Assembly (NCBI GenBank): GCA_963677135.2
Contig: CAXXLS010000018.1
Location: 1 to 64,000, forward strand
Length of the DNA stretch: 64,000 bases
Direction: 5' to 3'
Source of the DNA: Seleniibacterium sp963677135
Lineage (GTDB): Bacteria; Desulfobacterota; Desulfuromonadia; Desulfuromonadales; Geopsychrobacteraceae
A program made the translations under genes and the position numbers. The notes below the pieces were generated by a model. The model made no database searches, was not told where the DNA came from, and worked only from the letters and a program-made list of their open reading frames with translations. Of this stretch, positions 53,331 to 62,734 are shown in pieces (within the stretch, counting starts at the first letter, position 1; the number at the start of each line of letters is the position of its first letter).

Positions 53331-53747
53331 TTATCCCGTTTTTTTCTTCTCAATAATCCTAGCAAACTTTTCGGAATTAATGGAGAACCTCTCGTGGGTT
53401 CCCTTGCCGATAACATCTTTTTCATCCCTGGCAATCAGACTCCACCTGGTTTTTCCTCCCTCGACCGCGAGGCAGGTCGCTTCAATCTCAACGGTCATTC
53501 CCGGGGGAGTCGGCGCCAGGTGGGATACGCAGATGTCAACTCCCAGGCTGATCTCGCCTTCGTCCATGTGGGGTTTCATGGTTTCCATGCAGGCCCATTC
53601 CATGAGTCCGACCATGAATGCCGTGGCAAAAACCTTCGGCATCTGCTGAAACAGTTCCGCTTCTTCAAACACAAAGGGGACCGTCTTGTTTTCCGGAACA
53701 ATATAGGTGTGGGTGTGGGTGATCCCCGGTTTCAGACTCTCTTTCAT
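53331..53747 (-). CDS. FlK-like hot-dog thioesterase
   Basis: A 138-residue protein of the fluoroacetyl-CoA-thioesterase-like hot-dog family. The pattern VPFVFEEAELFQQMPKVFATAFMVGLMEWACME and SLGVDICVSHLAPTPPG is typical; Thr, Glu and His residues of the active site are in the MEWACME and VSHLAPTP segments. It hydrolyses an acyl-CoA thioester or removes a misformed one. AAAGGAC precedes the ATG. It lies 41 bp downstream of the rhodanese. Confidence 0.85.
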   Translation of the reverse strand: MKESLKPGITHTHTYIVPENKTVPFVFEEAELFQQMPKVFATAFMVGLMEWACMETMKPHMDEGEISLGVDICVSHLAPTPPGMTVEIEATCLAVEGGKTRWSLIARDEKDVIGKGTHERFSINSEKFARIIEKKKTG

Positions 53748-53788
53748 AGAAGCTGTCCTTTGCTGTTGGGAAAAAATATCCTGGTATA

Positions 53789-54217
53789 CTATTTTGCCGC
53801 GGTCGGCAGCCCTTGACTTCGCCAGGCATCATAGCCGCCCTGCAACGCCCATACCCTGGTAAACCCGGCCTTGAACAATGACAGTGCCAGACCGGCACTG
53901 GACGCTTCGTTCGGTCAGGTACAGTAGGTGACGATGGCGGAATCGGTCTTGATGATCTTTTTGAGGTCAAACAGCTGGGCATAGGTTGTCACGCGAATGG
54001 CACCGGGGATTTTGTCGGTGGCCTGCTGCCACTGATCGGGTCTGCGGGTGTCGATGATGGTCACCGCCTCGCGCGTTTGCAGCTGTTGAAGTTCCGCGGC
54101 AGTGATTCTCGGGACATCCTTGTTTTGCAGCTCGACTTCGGCGGCCCCAGCTGTGGCGAGCATGGCGACTGCCCAGATCATGATCAGGATTGGCAGAAGA
54201 GGTTTTTTGGCGGTCAT
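53789..54217 (-). CDS. Periplasmic rhodanese, probable selenoprotein (in-frame TGA = Sec101)
   Basis: The frame opens at ATG 54217 (AGGAG upstream) with a signal peptide (about residues 1-26), followed by a rhodanese domain: TIIDTRRPDQWQ, IPGAIRV, then the active loop TYCT-U-PNEASSAG. TGA at 53917-53915 falls at residue 101, two residues after Cys99, giving a Cys-x-Sec pair. After the TGA the same frame continues for 41 codons with a clear rhodanese C-terminus (LFKAGFTRVWALQGGYDAW), ending TAG at 53789. A SECIS-like hairpin follows the TGA. Total 142 residues. A nonsense mutation is the alternative, but the hairpin argues against it. Confidence 0.82.
53882..53917 (-). promoter_or_regulatory. 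Putative bacterial SECIS element
   Basis: Minus strand: TGA (53917-53915), 14 nt, then CAGTGCC-GGTCT-GGCACTG (53900-53882), a perfect 7-bp stem with GGUCU loop. The E. coli fdhF SECIS has the same GGUCU apical sequence and similar spacing from UGA, so recruitment of SelB is expected here. Confidence 0.8.
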
Positions 54218-54367
54218 GTGAATCTCCTGGGTCAGGGTTACGATGAGTTTAACATGAACCTATTTTAGATTCATCGGGGGGGCTCAGGAAAGGCCCGTGG
54301 GCATTTATTTCGGTTTCGGTTGTCAATAGGCTTTTTTGCCGCCTGCATTTTCAGATATCCCGGATAA

Positions 54368-54381
54368 AATTGTTTACAATT
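54368..54381. promoter_or_regulatory. Palindrome upstream of the hybrid kinase gene
   Basis: AATTGT-TT-ACAATT, located 160 bp before the kinase start. The 324-bp gap 54218-54541 is otherwise AT-rich without a recognisable gene; this dyad may be an operator for one of the divergent units. Confidence 0.35.
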
Positions 54382-54541
54382 CTGCTAGGGTGGGATAGAA
54401 ATATAGGAAATATTTGTAAAAATTAATATTTGTCGGCCGCTTCGGTTCATGCGTTTTCGACCGCATGGACACCGCAGGAAGAGGAGCTGGCGAGGCAGAT
54501 TCGCATCATTCTAGGACATTGCATAATCGGATCGGAGCTTT

Positions 54542-56389
54542 ATGCGACGTTTCACCAAGCTTATGTTTGCCAGGCTGAATATCAAGCTGCTGCTGAGCAC
54601 CGTGCTGACCTGTGCGGTCATGGTGCTCGCCGTAAGCTTGTACCAGGGATATCTCGGTCTTGAGCAGGAAAAGAAAAAAATCCTGACGGAATTCGCCAAT
54701 TTCGAGAATGGCGCACAGTTTTCCATCCGCGAGGCGGTCTGGCTTTATGACTGGGGTATGGTCAAGATGATCATCGAAAACCAGACCAGCCAGACCCTCA
54801 GTTTCATCCAGATCTGCGATCATACAGCGAACCGCTGCCAGGAGTACGGCGAGCCCGGCCGCACGCCCTTCCTTGAACATCGCAGTCCCATCCGCCATCA
54901 TGATCCGGTGACCGGTGACGAGACGGAAATCGGTACGGTTCTGCTGCAGGCCCACTACGAAAAATTTCCGGCGGCACTGTTCAAGGAATTCCCCCAACTG
55001 CTGCTGACAAACTTTCTGAGTATTTTCGGCGTCGCCGCTATCGTGTTTCTGCTCTTTCATCGCCAGGCTCTGAAACGCCTGGTGGCAGTTGAACGCTATA
55101 CGCGTAATATCGAATTGCAGAAGATCGAAAACCTTCCCCCTATTGAGGTGAAAAAACAGGCGCTGGGTGAAGATGAAATCGATCGCCTCGCCGATGCCAT
55201 CAACACGATGATCGCGACCCTCAAGGCGGAACTCGATCAACGGCACCAGTTGGAGCAGGAACTGGCGCAGGCCCAGAAGCTCGAAGCGCTGGGAACCCTT
55301 GCCGGAGGGATTGCCCACGATTTCAACAATATTCTCTCCGCCGTTCTCGGGTTCGCCCAGCTCAGTGAAATGGCTGTCGAACCGGGTTCAAAGCTAAGTC
55401 ATTATCAGCAGCAGATTATCCAGGCCGGAGAGCGTGCGAAAAAACTGATCGCTCAGATCCTGTTGTTCAGCCGGCGGGCCGAACCGGTGCGCGAAGCCCT
55501 CTATCTGGCGAACATCGTCACTGAGAATCTTGCCATGCATCGTTCCTCTCTGCCGGACAATATCAGGATCGAAACCTCCCTCGATCAGGGGATCAAGGTC
55601 CTCGGGGATGCCGGGCAATTGCATCAGATTCTCATGAACCTGCTGACCAATGCCGGGCATGCCATGCAAAAGGCCGGCGGGCAGCTCTCGATACGCGTCG
55701 AGTCCGTCGAACTGCCGCCGCAAAAGGCGGATCTCCTGCATCTGCGCCCCGGGTGTTATGCCCGGCTTACGGTCAGGGATAATGGACCCGGCATTCCTGC
55801 CGACATCGCCGAGCGGGTTTTTGAGCCTTTCTTCTCGACCAAAAAGGTGGGAGAGGGGACCGGCATGGGCCTGGCTGTCACCCACGGCATCGTCCGTGCC
55901 CATGGCGGGGCGATTGAACTGCAGAACTCACCGGGAGGCGGGGCGACTTTTGTGATCTACCTGCCGACAACGGACACCGAGGTGGATGGAAAAAAAACGC
56001 CGGCACGTATTGTCCGGGGGAGCGGCGAGACCATCGTGGTCGTGGATGACGAGAAAAACGTGACCGACATGAGTGCGGCCATGCTCGACAACCTCGGCTA
56101 CCGGGTGGTCTGTTATAATGATCCCCGGCAGGCCTGCCAGGAGCTTTCCCGCGGTGAACTGGCGCTTGATCTGCTGATCACCGATCTGACCATGCCGGAG
56201 CTGGACGGAGTTGAATTGGCCGGCAAGCTCAGAATGCTGGATAAGTCATTTCCGATTCTGCTCTGGACCGGATATGCCGAGAACGTCAACCCGGAGGATC
56301 TTGACCGGTACCAGATCGCATGCGTTCTGGAAAAGCCCTTTACCGTGGAGACCCTGTCCAGAACCGTCCGGCAGCTGCTGAACAATTAG
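54542..56389 (+). CDS. Hybrid sensor histidine kinase with C-terminal receiver domain
   Basis: A 615-residue membrane kinase. Helix 1 (about 15-37), periplasmic sensor (about 40-150, with LYDWGMVKMIIENQ), helix 2 (about 152-173), a HAMP-like linker and coiled coil (178-245), then HisKA with phospho-His259 in LAGGIAHDFNNIL, an ATP-binding HATPase domain (about 360-480, NAGHAM, DNGPGIP, GTGMGLA) and a receiver domain (about 490-612) with Asp548 (LITDLTMPELDG) and Lys598. No cognate regulator gene is adjacent. GGAG lies before the ATG. The signal is unknown. Confidence 0.93.
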   Translation: MRRFTKLMFARLNIKLLLSTVLTCAVMVLAVSLYQGYLGLEQEKKKILTEFANFENGAQFSIREAVWLYDWGMVKMIIENQTSQTLSFIQICDHTANRCQEYGEPGRTPFLEHRSPIRHHDPVTGDETEIGTVLLQAHYEKFPAALFKEFPQLLLTNFLSIFGVAAIVFLLFHRQALKRLVAVERYTRNIELQKIENLPPIEVKKQALGEDEIDRLADAINTMIATLKAELDQRHQLEQELAQAQKLEALGTLAGGIAHDFNNILSAVLGFAQLSEMAVEPGSKLSHYQQQIIQAGERAKKLIAQILLFSRRAEPVREALYLANIVTENLAMHRSSLPDNIRIETSLDQGIKVLGDAGQLHQILMNLLTNAGHAMQKAGGQLSIRVESVELPPQKADLLHLRPGCYARLTVRDNGPGIPADIAERVFEPFFSTKKVGEGTGMGLAVTHGIVRAHGGAIELQNSPGGGATFVIYLPTTDTEVDGKKTPARIVRGSGETIVVVDDEKNVTDMSAAMLDNLGYRVVCYNDPRQACQELSRGELALDLLITDLTMPELDGVELAGKLRMLDKSFPILLWTGYAENVNPEDLDRYQIACVLEKPFTVETLSRTVRQLLNN

Positions 56390-56517
56390 CCGCCTGGTCG
56401 TCCTGCCGGCGAGGGCGTCCGCCATATGTTTCCTGATCCGCTGAATACGCATCGTTTCCGATCTCGCGGGGCCTCTCCGGGTTCCGATTTTTCCTGCCGG
56501 CCAGTAACCGTCCGGTT

Positions 56518-57525
56518 TCAGCCCGCATGCTGCAGGGCCAGCCACCATGATCCCGTCAGAATCGCAAACGTCAGCACGGCCAGTACGACATTCAGGCGCT
56601 GATCGGGGACGGACGTTCTTCTGAACCTGAAGACCGCCACGGCGCACCCTGCGCCCATGACAAAACCGAACAGGTGGGCACCGAGATCGGTCTGTTCGCC
56701 ACTGGTTCCCAGCAGTGCCAGCAGTCCGCATCCGGCAGCCAGCGGCAGCGGCCATCGCCGCCACAGTTCGCGGCGATGAAGCATCATGGTGCTGGTGGCA
56801 AGAAGGGCCAGGGCCGCGAACACCGCGGTGGAGAACCCAATGGATCTATGGTTGCTGCCGTGGACAAGGGCATTCACCAGGTTCCCCAGCCCGCCGCTGA
56901 GGATCACCAGGAACCAAGCCGGTCCCGAGCGCAGCAGATTGGCCAGGCGCGCGATGATGATGCCGCCGGCCACGATATTGCCGATCAGGTGCAGGGTTCC
57001 GCCATGCAGCGTCAGGGCGGTGAAAATGCGCCACCACTGCCCCGCAAGAATTTTTTGCGCATCGGCGCTGCCGGCAGCGTACCAGTCAATGGCAAGCGGT
57101 CCAAAGGGGTTCGCCTGGTGAATGGCGATATTGTGGAAAATGGCGAGCAGGATCAGGACCCAGATGGTGACGCTGGTGTTTTCAACCTGTACGGGATGCA
57201 CGGGGCGGGGTGGCCAGTTGCGGTTTTCCGCCTCGTACTGACGTAATTCCCGGCAGGCCTGTTGATACTGGTCGGTCGGAACCAGCAGCTCCCAGCTGGT
57301 GGCGTCCTGTTTGACGGCCCGCCAGGGGACCTGCCTGGCTTCCAGGACCAGAACCCAGGATTTCAGTGTCTTTTTGCTCAGCGAACAGCGGTCCTCGCCG
57401 TCTTTGAGCCCGGCGGGTATTCTGAGCCAGGGCAGCTGATCGATGTTCCCATTCGCTGGTGACGGTTCCGGGGCCTGCCCTTCGGCTGAGGACAGGATCT
57501 CGTCCTGGCGCTGGTCAGCTTTCAT
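56518..57525 (-). CDS. Rhomboid-family intramembrane serine protease
   Basis: A 335-residue protein. A soluble N-terminal region (about 1-115) includes a tryptophan/aromatic-rich module seen in some rhomboids, followed by six or more helices. Catalytic Ser232 in GFSTAVFA and His284 in GAHLFGF, with LTLHGGTLHLIGN supplying the helix-2 His/Asn. The C-terminus ends in a helix. It overlaps the downstream start of the LOG gene by 11 bases, so the two are probably cotranscribed. Confidence 0.9.
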   Translation of the reverse strand: MKADQRQDEILSSAEGQAPEPSPANGNIDQLPWLRIPAGLKDGEDRCSLSKKTLKSWVLVLEARQVPWRAVKQDATSWELLVPTDQYQQACRELRQYEAENRNWPPRPVHPVQVENTSVTIWVLILLAIFHNIAIHQANPFGPLAIDWYAAGSADAQKILAGQWWRIFTALTLHGGTLHLIGNIVAGGIIIARLANLLRSGPAWFLVILSGGLGNLVNALVHGSNHRSIGFSTAVFAALALLATSTMMLHRRELWRRWPLPLAAGCGLLALLGTSGEQTDLGAHLFGFVMGAGCAVAVFRFRRTSVPDQRLNVVLAVLTFAILTGSWWLALQHAG

Positions 57526-58096
57526 CCGGGGTCAGCAGCCTGGGCTCGGCGACCGGAGCCTGATCGATCATCCTGGCCAGTAGTCGGTGCGGATCCTGGT
57601 CGAATAGCAGTAGCTGATGATGGGAGGGCTTGACAAGCTGCTCGTCCCGGGCATGTTGCAGGAAAGCGATCAGCAGATCGTAATAACCGGCGGTATTGAG
57701 CAGGGCGCAGGGTTTGCGATGAATACCGAGGACCGCCCAGGTCAGCATTTCAAACAATTCTTCCAGGGTGCCAAGCCCGCCGGGCAGCGCGATAAAGCCG
57801 TCGGCCAGTTCGGCCATGGTCGCCTTGCGGTCATGCATCGATTTGACTACGCGCAGTTCGCTGAGGCCGGGGTGGGCGACCTCCTTTTCAATGAGAACCT
57901 GGGGGATGACTCCGGTCACCCGGCCGCCATGGGCGAGGACCTCGTCAGCTATGGTTCCCATGATGCCGATACTGGCCCCTCCGTAGACCAGGCCGATCCC
58001 CCGGCGGGCCAGCAGCCGGCCCAACTCTCTGGCAGCTTTCCGGTAATCTGGCAGGCGCCCGGGCTGGGAGCCGCAGTAAATACAGATCTGTTTCAT
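57515..58096 (-). CDS. LOG-family nucleotide 5'-monophosphate phosphoribohydrolase
   Basis: A 193-residue protein with the LOG signature PGGLGTLEELFE and the GLVYGGASIGIMG loop. Such enzymes release a base from nucleoside 5'-monophosphates (cytokinin activation in plants, AMP in bacteria). ATG 58096 starts at MKQICIYCGS, the usual family N-terminus; an upstream start adds 27 residues without homology. The stop overlaps the rhomboid start. Confidence 0.92.
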   Translation of the reverse strand: MKQICIYCGSQPGRLPDYRKAARELGRLLARRGIGLVYGGASIGIMGTIADEVLAHGGRVTGVIPQVLIEKEVAHPGLSELRVVKSMHDRKATMAELADGFIALPGGLGTLEELFEMLTWAVLGIHRKPCALLNTAGYYDLLIAFLQHARDEQLVKPSHHQLLLFDQDPHRLLARMIDQAPVAEPRLLTPDES

Positions 58097-58251
58097 GGTG
58101 CTGTCCTGTCGTGGCAGTGAAGATTCACGGTCATCTGTCGTCAGCATAAGCAAATCGCGGACGGGACGCAAGCGCAAGGCCGGCTTCGGCGGGGTGTTTC
58201 AGACCGTGCCGCGGAGGTCGCAGGACGGTGGTCTGCCGGGCCGTCGAAGCG

Positions 58252-59235
58252 TCAGAGGCGCTCGCGTAGAAATCTGACGGCCCCCGGGTGCATCGGCAGG
58301 GGCATTTTGGTCAGGGTGTTGATCAGGCGCATTTCTTCGGCGGCCGGATACTTGTCATGAATCAGGGCCAGGTTGTCATCGTTGAAGACCGCATTGAGAG
58401 CCTGGTATACCGTCTCTTCGTCCATATCTTTGTCGACGAACCAGAGGGTCGACATCCCCACCGTAAAGATGATGTCCGGTTGCCCCCGGTAAACATTCGG
58501 GCGCAGGACCGCGATGTCGTAAAAAGGATAATCCTGGTAGAACTTGCGGCTGACCGGATCGACGGGAACGCCGTCCCAGAGGCTGACCAGACGCAGCGGA
58601 TTAGACCGATTGGCGGCGCGAATCGCCTCACTCGGAAACCCGGACATGATCCAGACGGCCTCCACGCTGCCGTTGATAAGCTCCTTGAGAGCCAGCTCAT
58701 AGCCGACATAGATCGGAGTGATGCGGGGCCAGATATCCATTGCCTGGAGATAGCGTTTGGCAATGATGGCAGAGTCGGACCCGGGACTGCCGATGGCCAC
58801 CCGCTTGCCTTGCAGGTCTGTCGGCACTTTGATCGGACTGCTTTTGGGAACCACCAGCTGGACGTAGGATCCGAACAGGCGGACCATCAGGACTGTCCGG
58901 CTGGTTTCCGACGGCGTCTCGGAGGATTTTGCTTTCAACCTGAGATAACTGTCTTCGGCATTGGCGAGGGCGAAATCAAGGTTTCCCTTGTCGATGCCGA
59001 TCAGGTTTTCCAGTGATCCGGCCGTCTGCCTGGCCTTGAACTGCAGGGGCAGATTCTGCCGGTTGAGGATCATGGCAAGTTCTTCGGCCATGTTCTGGGC
59101 CGTGCTTCCGGTCGGACCGCCGCCGATGACCAGAGTCGGCCCTTTGCTTTTCTGTTCCGTGGTTTCGAAAAGAAAAACGATAAGTAAAAAACCGATGGCT
59201 ATAATAATCCAGACTGGCCACTTTTGTTTTCTCAT
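58252..59235 (-). CDS. TAXI-family TRAP solute-binding protein
   Basis: A 327-residue protein with an N-terminal hydrophobic anchor (about 8-25) instead of a clear signal peptidase site. TAXI signatures are VIGGGPTGSTAQNMAEELA and the KRVAIGSPGSDSAI region. It should bind an organic ligand outside the membrane. No fused 4TM-12TM TRAP permease gene is adjacent, so its transport partner, if any, is encoded elsewhere. Confidence 0.88.
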   Translation of the reverse strand: MRKQKWPVWIIIAIGFLLIVFLFETTEQKSKGPTLVIGGGPTGSTAQNMAEELAMILNRQNLPLQFKARQTAGSLENLIGIDKGNLDFALANAEDSYLRLKAKSSETPSETSRTVLMVRLFGSYVQLVVPKSSPIKVPTDLQGKRVAIGSPGSDSAIIAKRYLQAMDIWPRITPIYVGYELALKELINGSVEAVWIMSGFPSEAIRAANRSNPLRLVSLWDGVPVDPVSRKFYQDYPFYDIAVLRPNVYRGQPDIIFTVGMSTLWFVDKDMDEETVYQALNAVFNDDNLALIHDKYPAAEEMRLINTLTKMPLPMHPGAVRFLRERL

Positions 59236-59510
59236 CTTGTCTGTTTTCTTTGCGCAGAAGGAGCTCAGGGAACTCCCCGGGAAGTCGTTGGCAGTTTGAA
59301 AACTCGGATTCTGCTGTGCAACGTGCGCTGAATTCTATAGTTTAACTATATCCCGCCGTATTTTTCTCGCAACAGGTCTCCTTTGTCCCCTAAGCGGTTC
59401 TTTTTATTCTTTACTTTTCTGGCTAGACGGTGCAGCGATGTGGTATAAAATCACCTTTCTGGTGGCGTGCGCAGGCACGTCTCTTTTTTTGTTCAAAGGA
59501 TGTTAGAAAG

Positions 59511-60794
59511 ATGAAAACGATGGACACGACAATCACCCAACCCTCTCTCTCCCTGGTGGAGCAGCTCTCCAAACTTGTGAAAACCCTCGGCCCCGGTATT
59601 CTGACCGCGACCGCCGCCATCGGTGGCAGTCACCTGGTGGCCTCGACGCAGGCCGGTGCCAAATTCGGCTGGTCCCTGGTGCTGCTGATTCTTCTGGTCA
59701 ACCTGTTCAAGTACCCCTTTTTCAGGGCGGCCATCAGTTATACCATGGCCACCGGCAACACCCTGCAGAATGGCTATGCCCGCATGGGGAAAGGCTATAT
59801 CGGTCTGGCTTTCGCCCTGAACATTTTCAACGCGGTGGTGAATACCTCCGCGCTGACCCTGTTTTCCGCGAGCCTGCTTGGCTATTTTCTGCCGGGGCAG
59901 CTGTCCATGCCGGTTTTATGTCTGATTGTTCTGGCCCTGTCGCTGCTCATCGTTCTGGCCGGGCATTTTGCCATGCTGAATCGGGTGTCCAAGTTTATTA
60001 TGGTGGTGCTGGCCGTATCGACCGTGGCCGCTGTGGTTATCGCCTGGAACAATGGGCCGGTCGCTCCGGCGGGTTATGTGTCGCCGTCTCCCTGGACCCT
60101 GGCCTCGATCGGCTTCCTGGTCGTTACCATGGGATGGATGCCGGCGCCTATCGATATCTCCTGCCTGACCTCCCTGTGGCTGGCCAAACAGCGCAGTGAG
60201 CAGGAGGTCACTCCCCAGTCCGCCATGTTCGATTTCAATCTCGGGTATGTCGTGACGGCAGTACTGGCCGTGATTTTTCTGGCTCTTGGCGCTCTGATCC
60301 TGCACGGAAGCACCGAGAAACTGGCGACCGGAGGAATCGGTTTCTCTCATCAGCTGGTCAGCTTATATGCCGGAACCATCGGCGAATGGTCCCGCTACCT
60401 GATCGCCATGATCGCGTTTTTCTGTATTTTCGGCTCGACCATCACGGTCATCGATGGTTACTCACGGGCACTGGCGGAAGCCCTGCAGCTGCTGCGCAAT
60501 AAAGAAAACTACTCCGAGGGCAGTTTTTCTGTCTGGGTTGTTCTGGTTGCGGTTGTCTGCATGGCGATTCTGCTCTTTTTCAAAAGCGCGCTTCTGGTCA
60601 TGCTCGGTTTTGCCATGACCATGGCTTTCATGACGACCCCCTTTTTCGCCTGGTTGAATCATCACCTGGTGCGGACCGCCGACATGCCGGATGAACTGCG
60701 TCCCGGCAGAGCCATGGTCGCCCTGAGCTACCTGGGACTGATCTACCTGTTCGGTTTCATGGCCCTGTTCGTCTGGTGGAAGTGGCTTATGTAG
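59511..60794 (+). CDS. NRAMP-related transporter with altered ion-site motifs
   Basis: A 427-residue membrane protein with about eleven helices and the general NRAMP layout. Canonical NRAMPs have DPGN in helix 1 and a Met/His-Pro motif in helix 6. Here helix 1 reads LGPGILTATAAIGGSH (residues 27-41) with no Asp or Asn, and helix 6 reads MGWMPAPIDIS. The manganese/iron ligands are therefore not conserved, as in some NRAMP-related magnesium or orphan subfamilies. ATG 59511 is preferred; the frame extends upstream without a ribosome site. Confidence 0.85.
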   Translation: MKTMDTTITQPSLSLVEQLSKLVKTLGPGILTATAAIGGSHLVASTQAGAKFGWSLVLLILLVNLFKYPFFRAAISYTMATGNTLQNGYARMGKGYIGLAFALNIFNAVVNTSALTLFSASLLGYFLPGQLSMPVLCLIVLALSLLIVLAGHFAMLNRVSKFIMVVLAVSTVAAVVIAWNNGPVAPAGYVSPSPWTLASIGFLVVTMGWMPAPIDISCLTSLWLAKQRSEQEVTPQSAMFDFNLGYVVTAVLAVIFLALGALILHGSTEKLATGGIGFSHQLVSLYAGTIGEWSRYLIAMIAFFCIFGSTITVIDGYSRALAEALQLLRNKENYSEGSFSVWVVLVAVVCMAILLFFKSALLVMLGFAMTMAFMTTPFFAWLNHHLVRTADMPDELRPGRAMVALSYLGLIYLFGFMALFVWWKWLM

Positions 60795-60805
60795 AGCTTT
60801 TCAGT

Positions 60806-60843
60806 CTCACCGCAAAGGCTGTTGCGGCTGCCTTTGCGGTGAG
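60806..60843. terminator. Hairpin between the NRAMP and MATE genes
   Basis: CTCACCGCAAAGGC (60806-60819) pairs perfectly with GCCTTTGCGGTGAG (60830-60843), a 14-bp stem with a 10-nt loop. No T-run; convergent genes on both sides suggest a bidirectional transcription block. Confidence 0.5.
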
Positions 60844-60999
60844 GGTCCCGGGGTATGTTCAATCCTGTTTTCAGGTTGCTTATCCCGCCTTTCGATGACG
60901 TCCTTCCGCTCACTTTCTCTCTGTCACTGTTCCTGGAATCATTCCTCTTGCTTGCTGTCATGATCCGCGGCCTCCCTTCCCGGAGTTGCCTCCGCCGGT

Positions 61000-62337
61000 C
61001 TATCGGGAGCTGCTGAACCAGGCGTGGTGGTGACGTCGGTAGTGCCAGCCCAGACTCATCCCGCGGGCCAGCATGAAGACCGTCATGGCCAGCCAGAGAG
61101 CATGGTTGCCCCAGTCCCGGAATAACCACCAGGTCGGAAAAAAGACCAGGAAGCTGCAGATCATCATCGCGTTGCGCATGACGCGGGCCTGGGTTGCGCC
61201 GATATAGATGCCGTCGAAGAGGTAGCTCCAGACCGCGATGGCCGGCAACCCGATGAGCCAGCCGATATAGTCGGCAGCGGTCTCGCGGACGCTGTCGATA
61301 TCGGTGAGCAGGTTGACGATGCTGTTGCCGAACAGGGCGAAACCGGAGCAGAAAAGCAGACTGACCGCAAAGGACAGGGTCAGGGTCGTACTGATCAGTT
61401 GCTCGAACAGTTTCCGGTCCCCCGCGCCCAGGGCCTCGCCGGCGAGCGCCTCGACCGCGTAGGCGAAACCGTCCAGGGCAAAAGAGACCAGCAGCAGAAA
61501 ATTGAGCAGCACCATGTTGGCGGCAAGAATATCCTGACCCAGGCGGGTTCCCTGGAAAGTCATAAAGGTAAAGCACAGTTGCAGGGCCAGGGTTCGCAGG
61601 AAGATGTCGCGATTCAGGCTCAGCAATCGGCCCAGCCCGGACAGTTCCAGTCCGGTTGCGGAGCCGTTTCTGCGGAACAGGGATATGTCATGCTGCTGCC
61701 AGAGGCGGTTCAGGGTCCAGATTCCGGCAACCGCACCGAACAGGTCGGCCAGCAATGACGCTGCCGCGACCCCCGAAACATCCCAGCCCATGCCGACGAC
61801 AAATCCGAGGTCGCCACAGATATTGATCAGATTGGCGAAAATAAGCAGCCACATGGGGGCTCTGGCTTGCCTCATCCCGAGCAGGCAGCCCAGGGTGGAG
61901 AGGTTGGTCAGAGCGGCCGGAGCCCCCCAAATGCGGATCTGGAAATAACTGTAGGCTTCGGCGGCGACAGCCGGGTCCGGTGCGGCCAGCAGTACGGCGA
62001 AATCCCAGAGGGGGCGCTGCAGGATAATCAGGAAGGCGGAGATGAGCAGGCCGAGCAGGACTGAATGCCGCCAGACCATCACCGCCTGGCGGTAATTTTT
62101 ACGGCCCATGGCCTGGGCGACCGAGCCGGTTGTCGACATGCGCAGAAAACCGACAATCCAGAACAGGAAGGTGATGACCGAAGAACCTAATGCCACCCCC
62201 GCAAGGTACAGACTGTCGCTTAAATGTCCGACCACGGCGGTATCCACCAGGCCCAGCAGGGGGACCGTGATGTTGGAGAGCACCATGGGGACGGCGATGG
62301 CGAATATGGCGGGGAGATGCTGCCTGGACAATGTCAT
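61000..62337 (-). CDS. MATE-family multidrug/antiporter protein (DinF type)
   Basis: A 445-residue, twelve-helix antiporter of the DinF branch. The two halves show PMVLSNITVPLLGLVDTAVVGHL and LAANMVLLNFLLLVSFALDGFAYAVEALAG, the latter typical of DinF proteins. It exports cationic compounds in exchange for H+ or Na+. ATG 62337 is used because homologues start near MTLSRQ; a TTG twelve codons earlier is possible. No clear ribosome site. Confidence 0.9.
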   Translation of the reverse strand: MTLSRQHLPAIFAIAVPMVLSNITVPLLGLVDTAVVGHLSDSLYLAGVALGSSVITFLFWIVGFLRMSTTGSVAQAMGRKNYRQAVMVWRHSVLLGLLISAFLIILQRPLWDFAVLLAAPDPAVAAEAYSYFQIRIWGAPAALTNLSTLGCLLGMRQARAPMWLLIFANLINICGDLGFVVGMGWDVSGVAAASLLADLFGAVAGIWTLNRLWQQHDISLFRRNGSATGLELSGLGRLLSLNRDIFLRTLALQLCFTFMTFQGTRLGQDILAANMVLLNFLLLVSFALDGFAYAVEALAGEALGAGDRKLFEQLISTTLTLSFAVSLLFCSGFALFGNSIVNLLTDIDSVRETAADYIGWLIGLPAIAVWSYLFDGIYIGATQARVMRNAMMICSFLVFFPTWWLFRDWGNHALWLAMTVFMLARGMSLGWHYRRHHHAWFSSSR

Positions 62338-62632
62338 GGAGATATCGTGGTCTCGAAAGAATGACGGCTGCAACGGTTATGCGGGACGACTGACCATAGC
62401 GCGGGAAGAGGCGCGAAGGCAATCAGTTTTCCAGAGAGCGATGGCGGTGATGGCGGTGAAAAGGCGGGCGGGAGTGCCGAAAGAAACCCGCCCGGTGAGG
62501 GACCTCTATGGAGCTGCGGTGACCTGCGGCTTTTGAATGATCAATGAAAGCAACGGGATACTTCCTGGAATGACCGTGTCCGCAGGGAGGGGGGAAGCGG
62601 TTATGGAGGACGGAGAATGTTGATCTGCTGAG

Positions 62633-62646
62633 TGTAATGGATTACA
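62633..62646. promoter_or_regulatory. Palindrome upstream of the broken LacI gene
   Basis: TGTAAT-GG-ATTACA, 90 bp before the start of the LacI-type remnant; it could be the former autoregulatory operator. The rest of the 397-bp gap 62338-62734 shows no gene. Confidence 0.45.
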
Positions 62647-62734
62647 TTGGCAGAATCTTTAAAGGCGACCTGCCCGGCTGTGTACGGACCTCACCCGTTT
62701 TCAGGGGGCAGTCGGGGAGCTACGGAGTTGCCCT

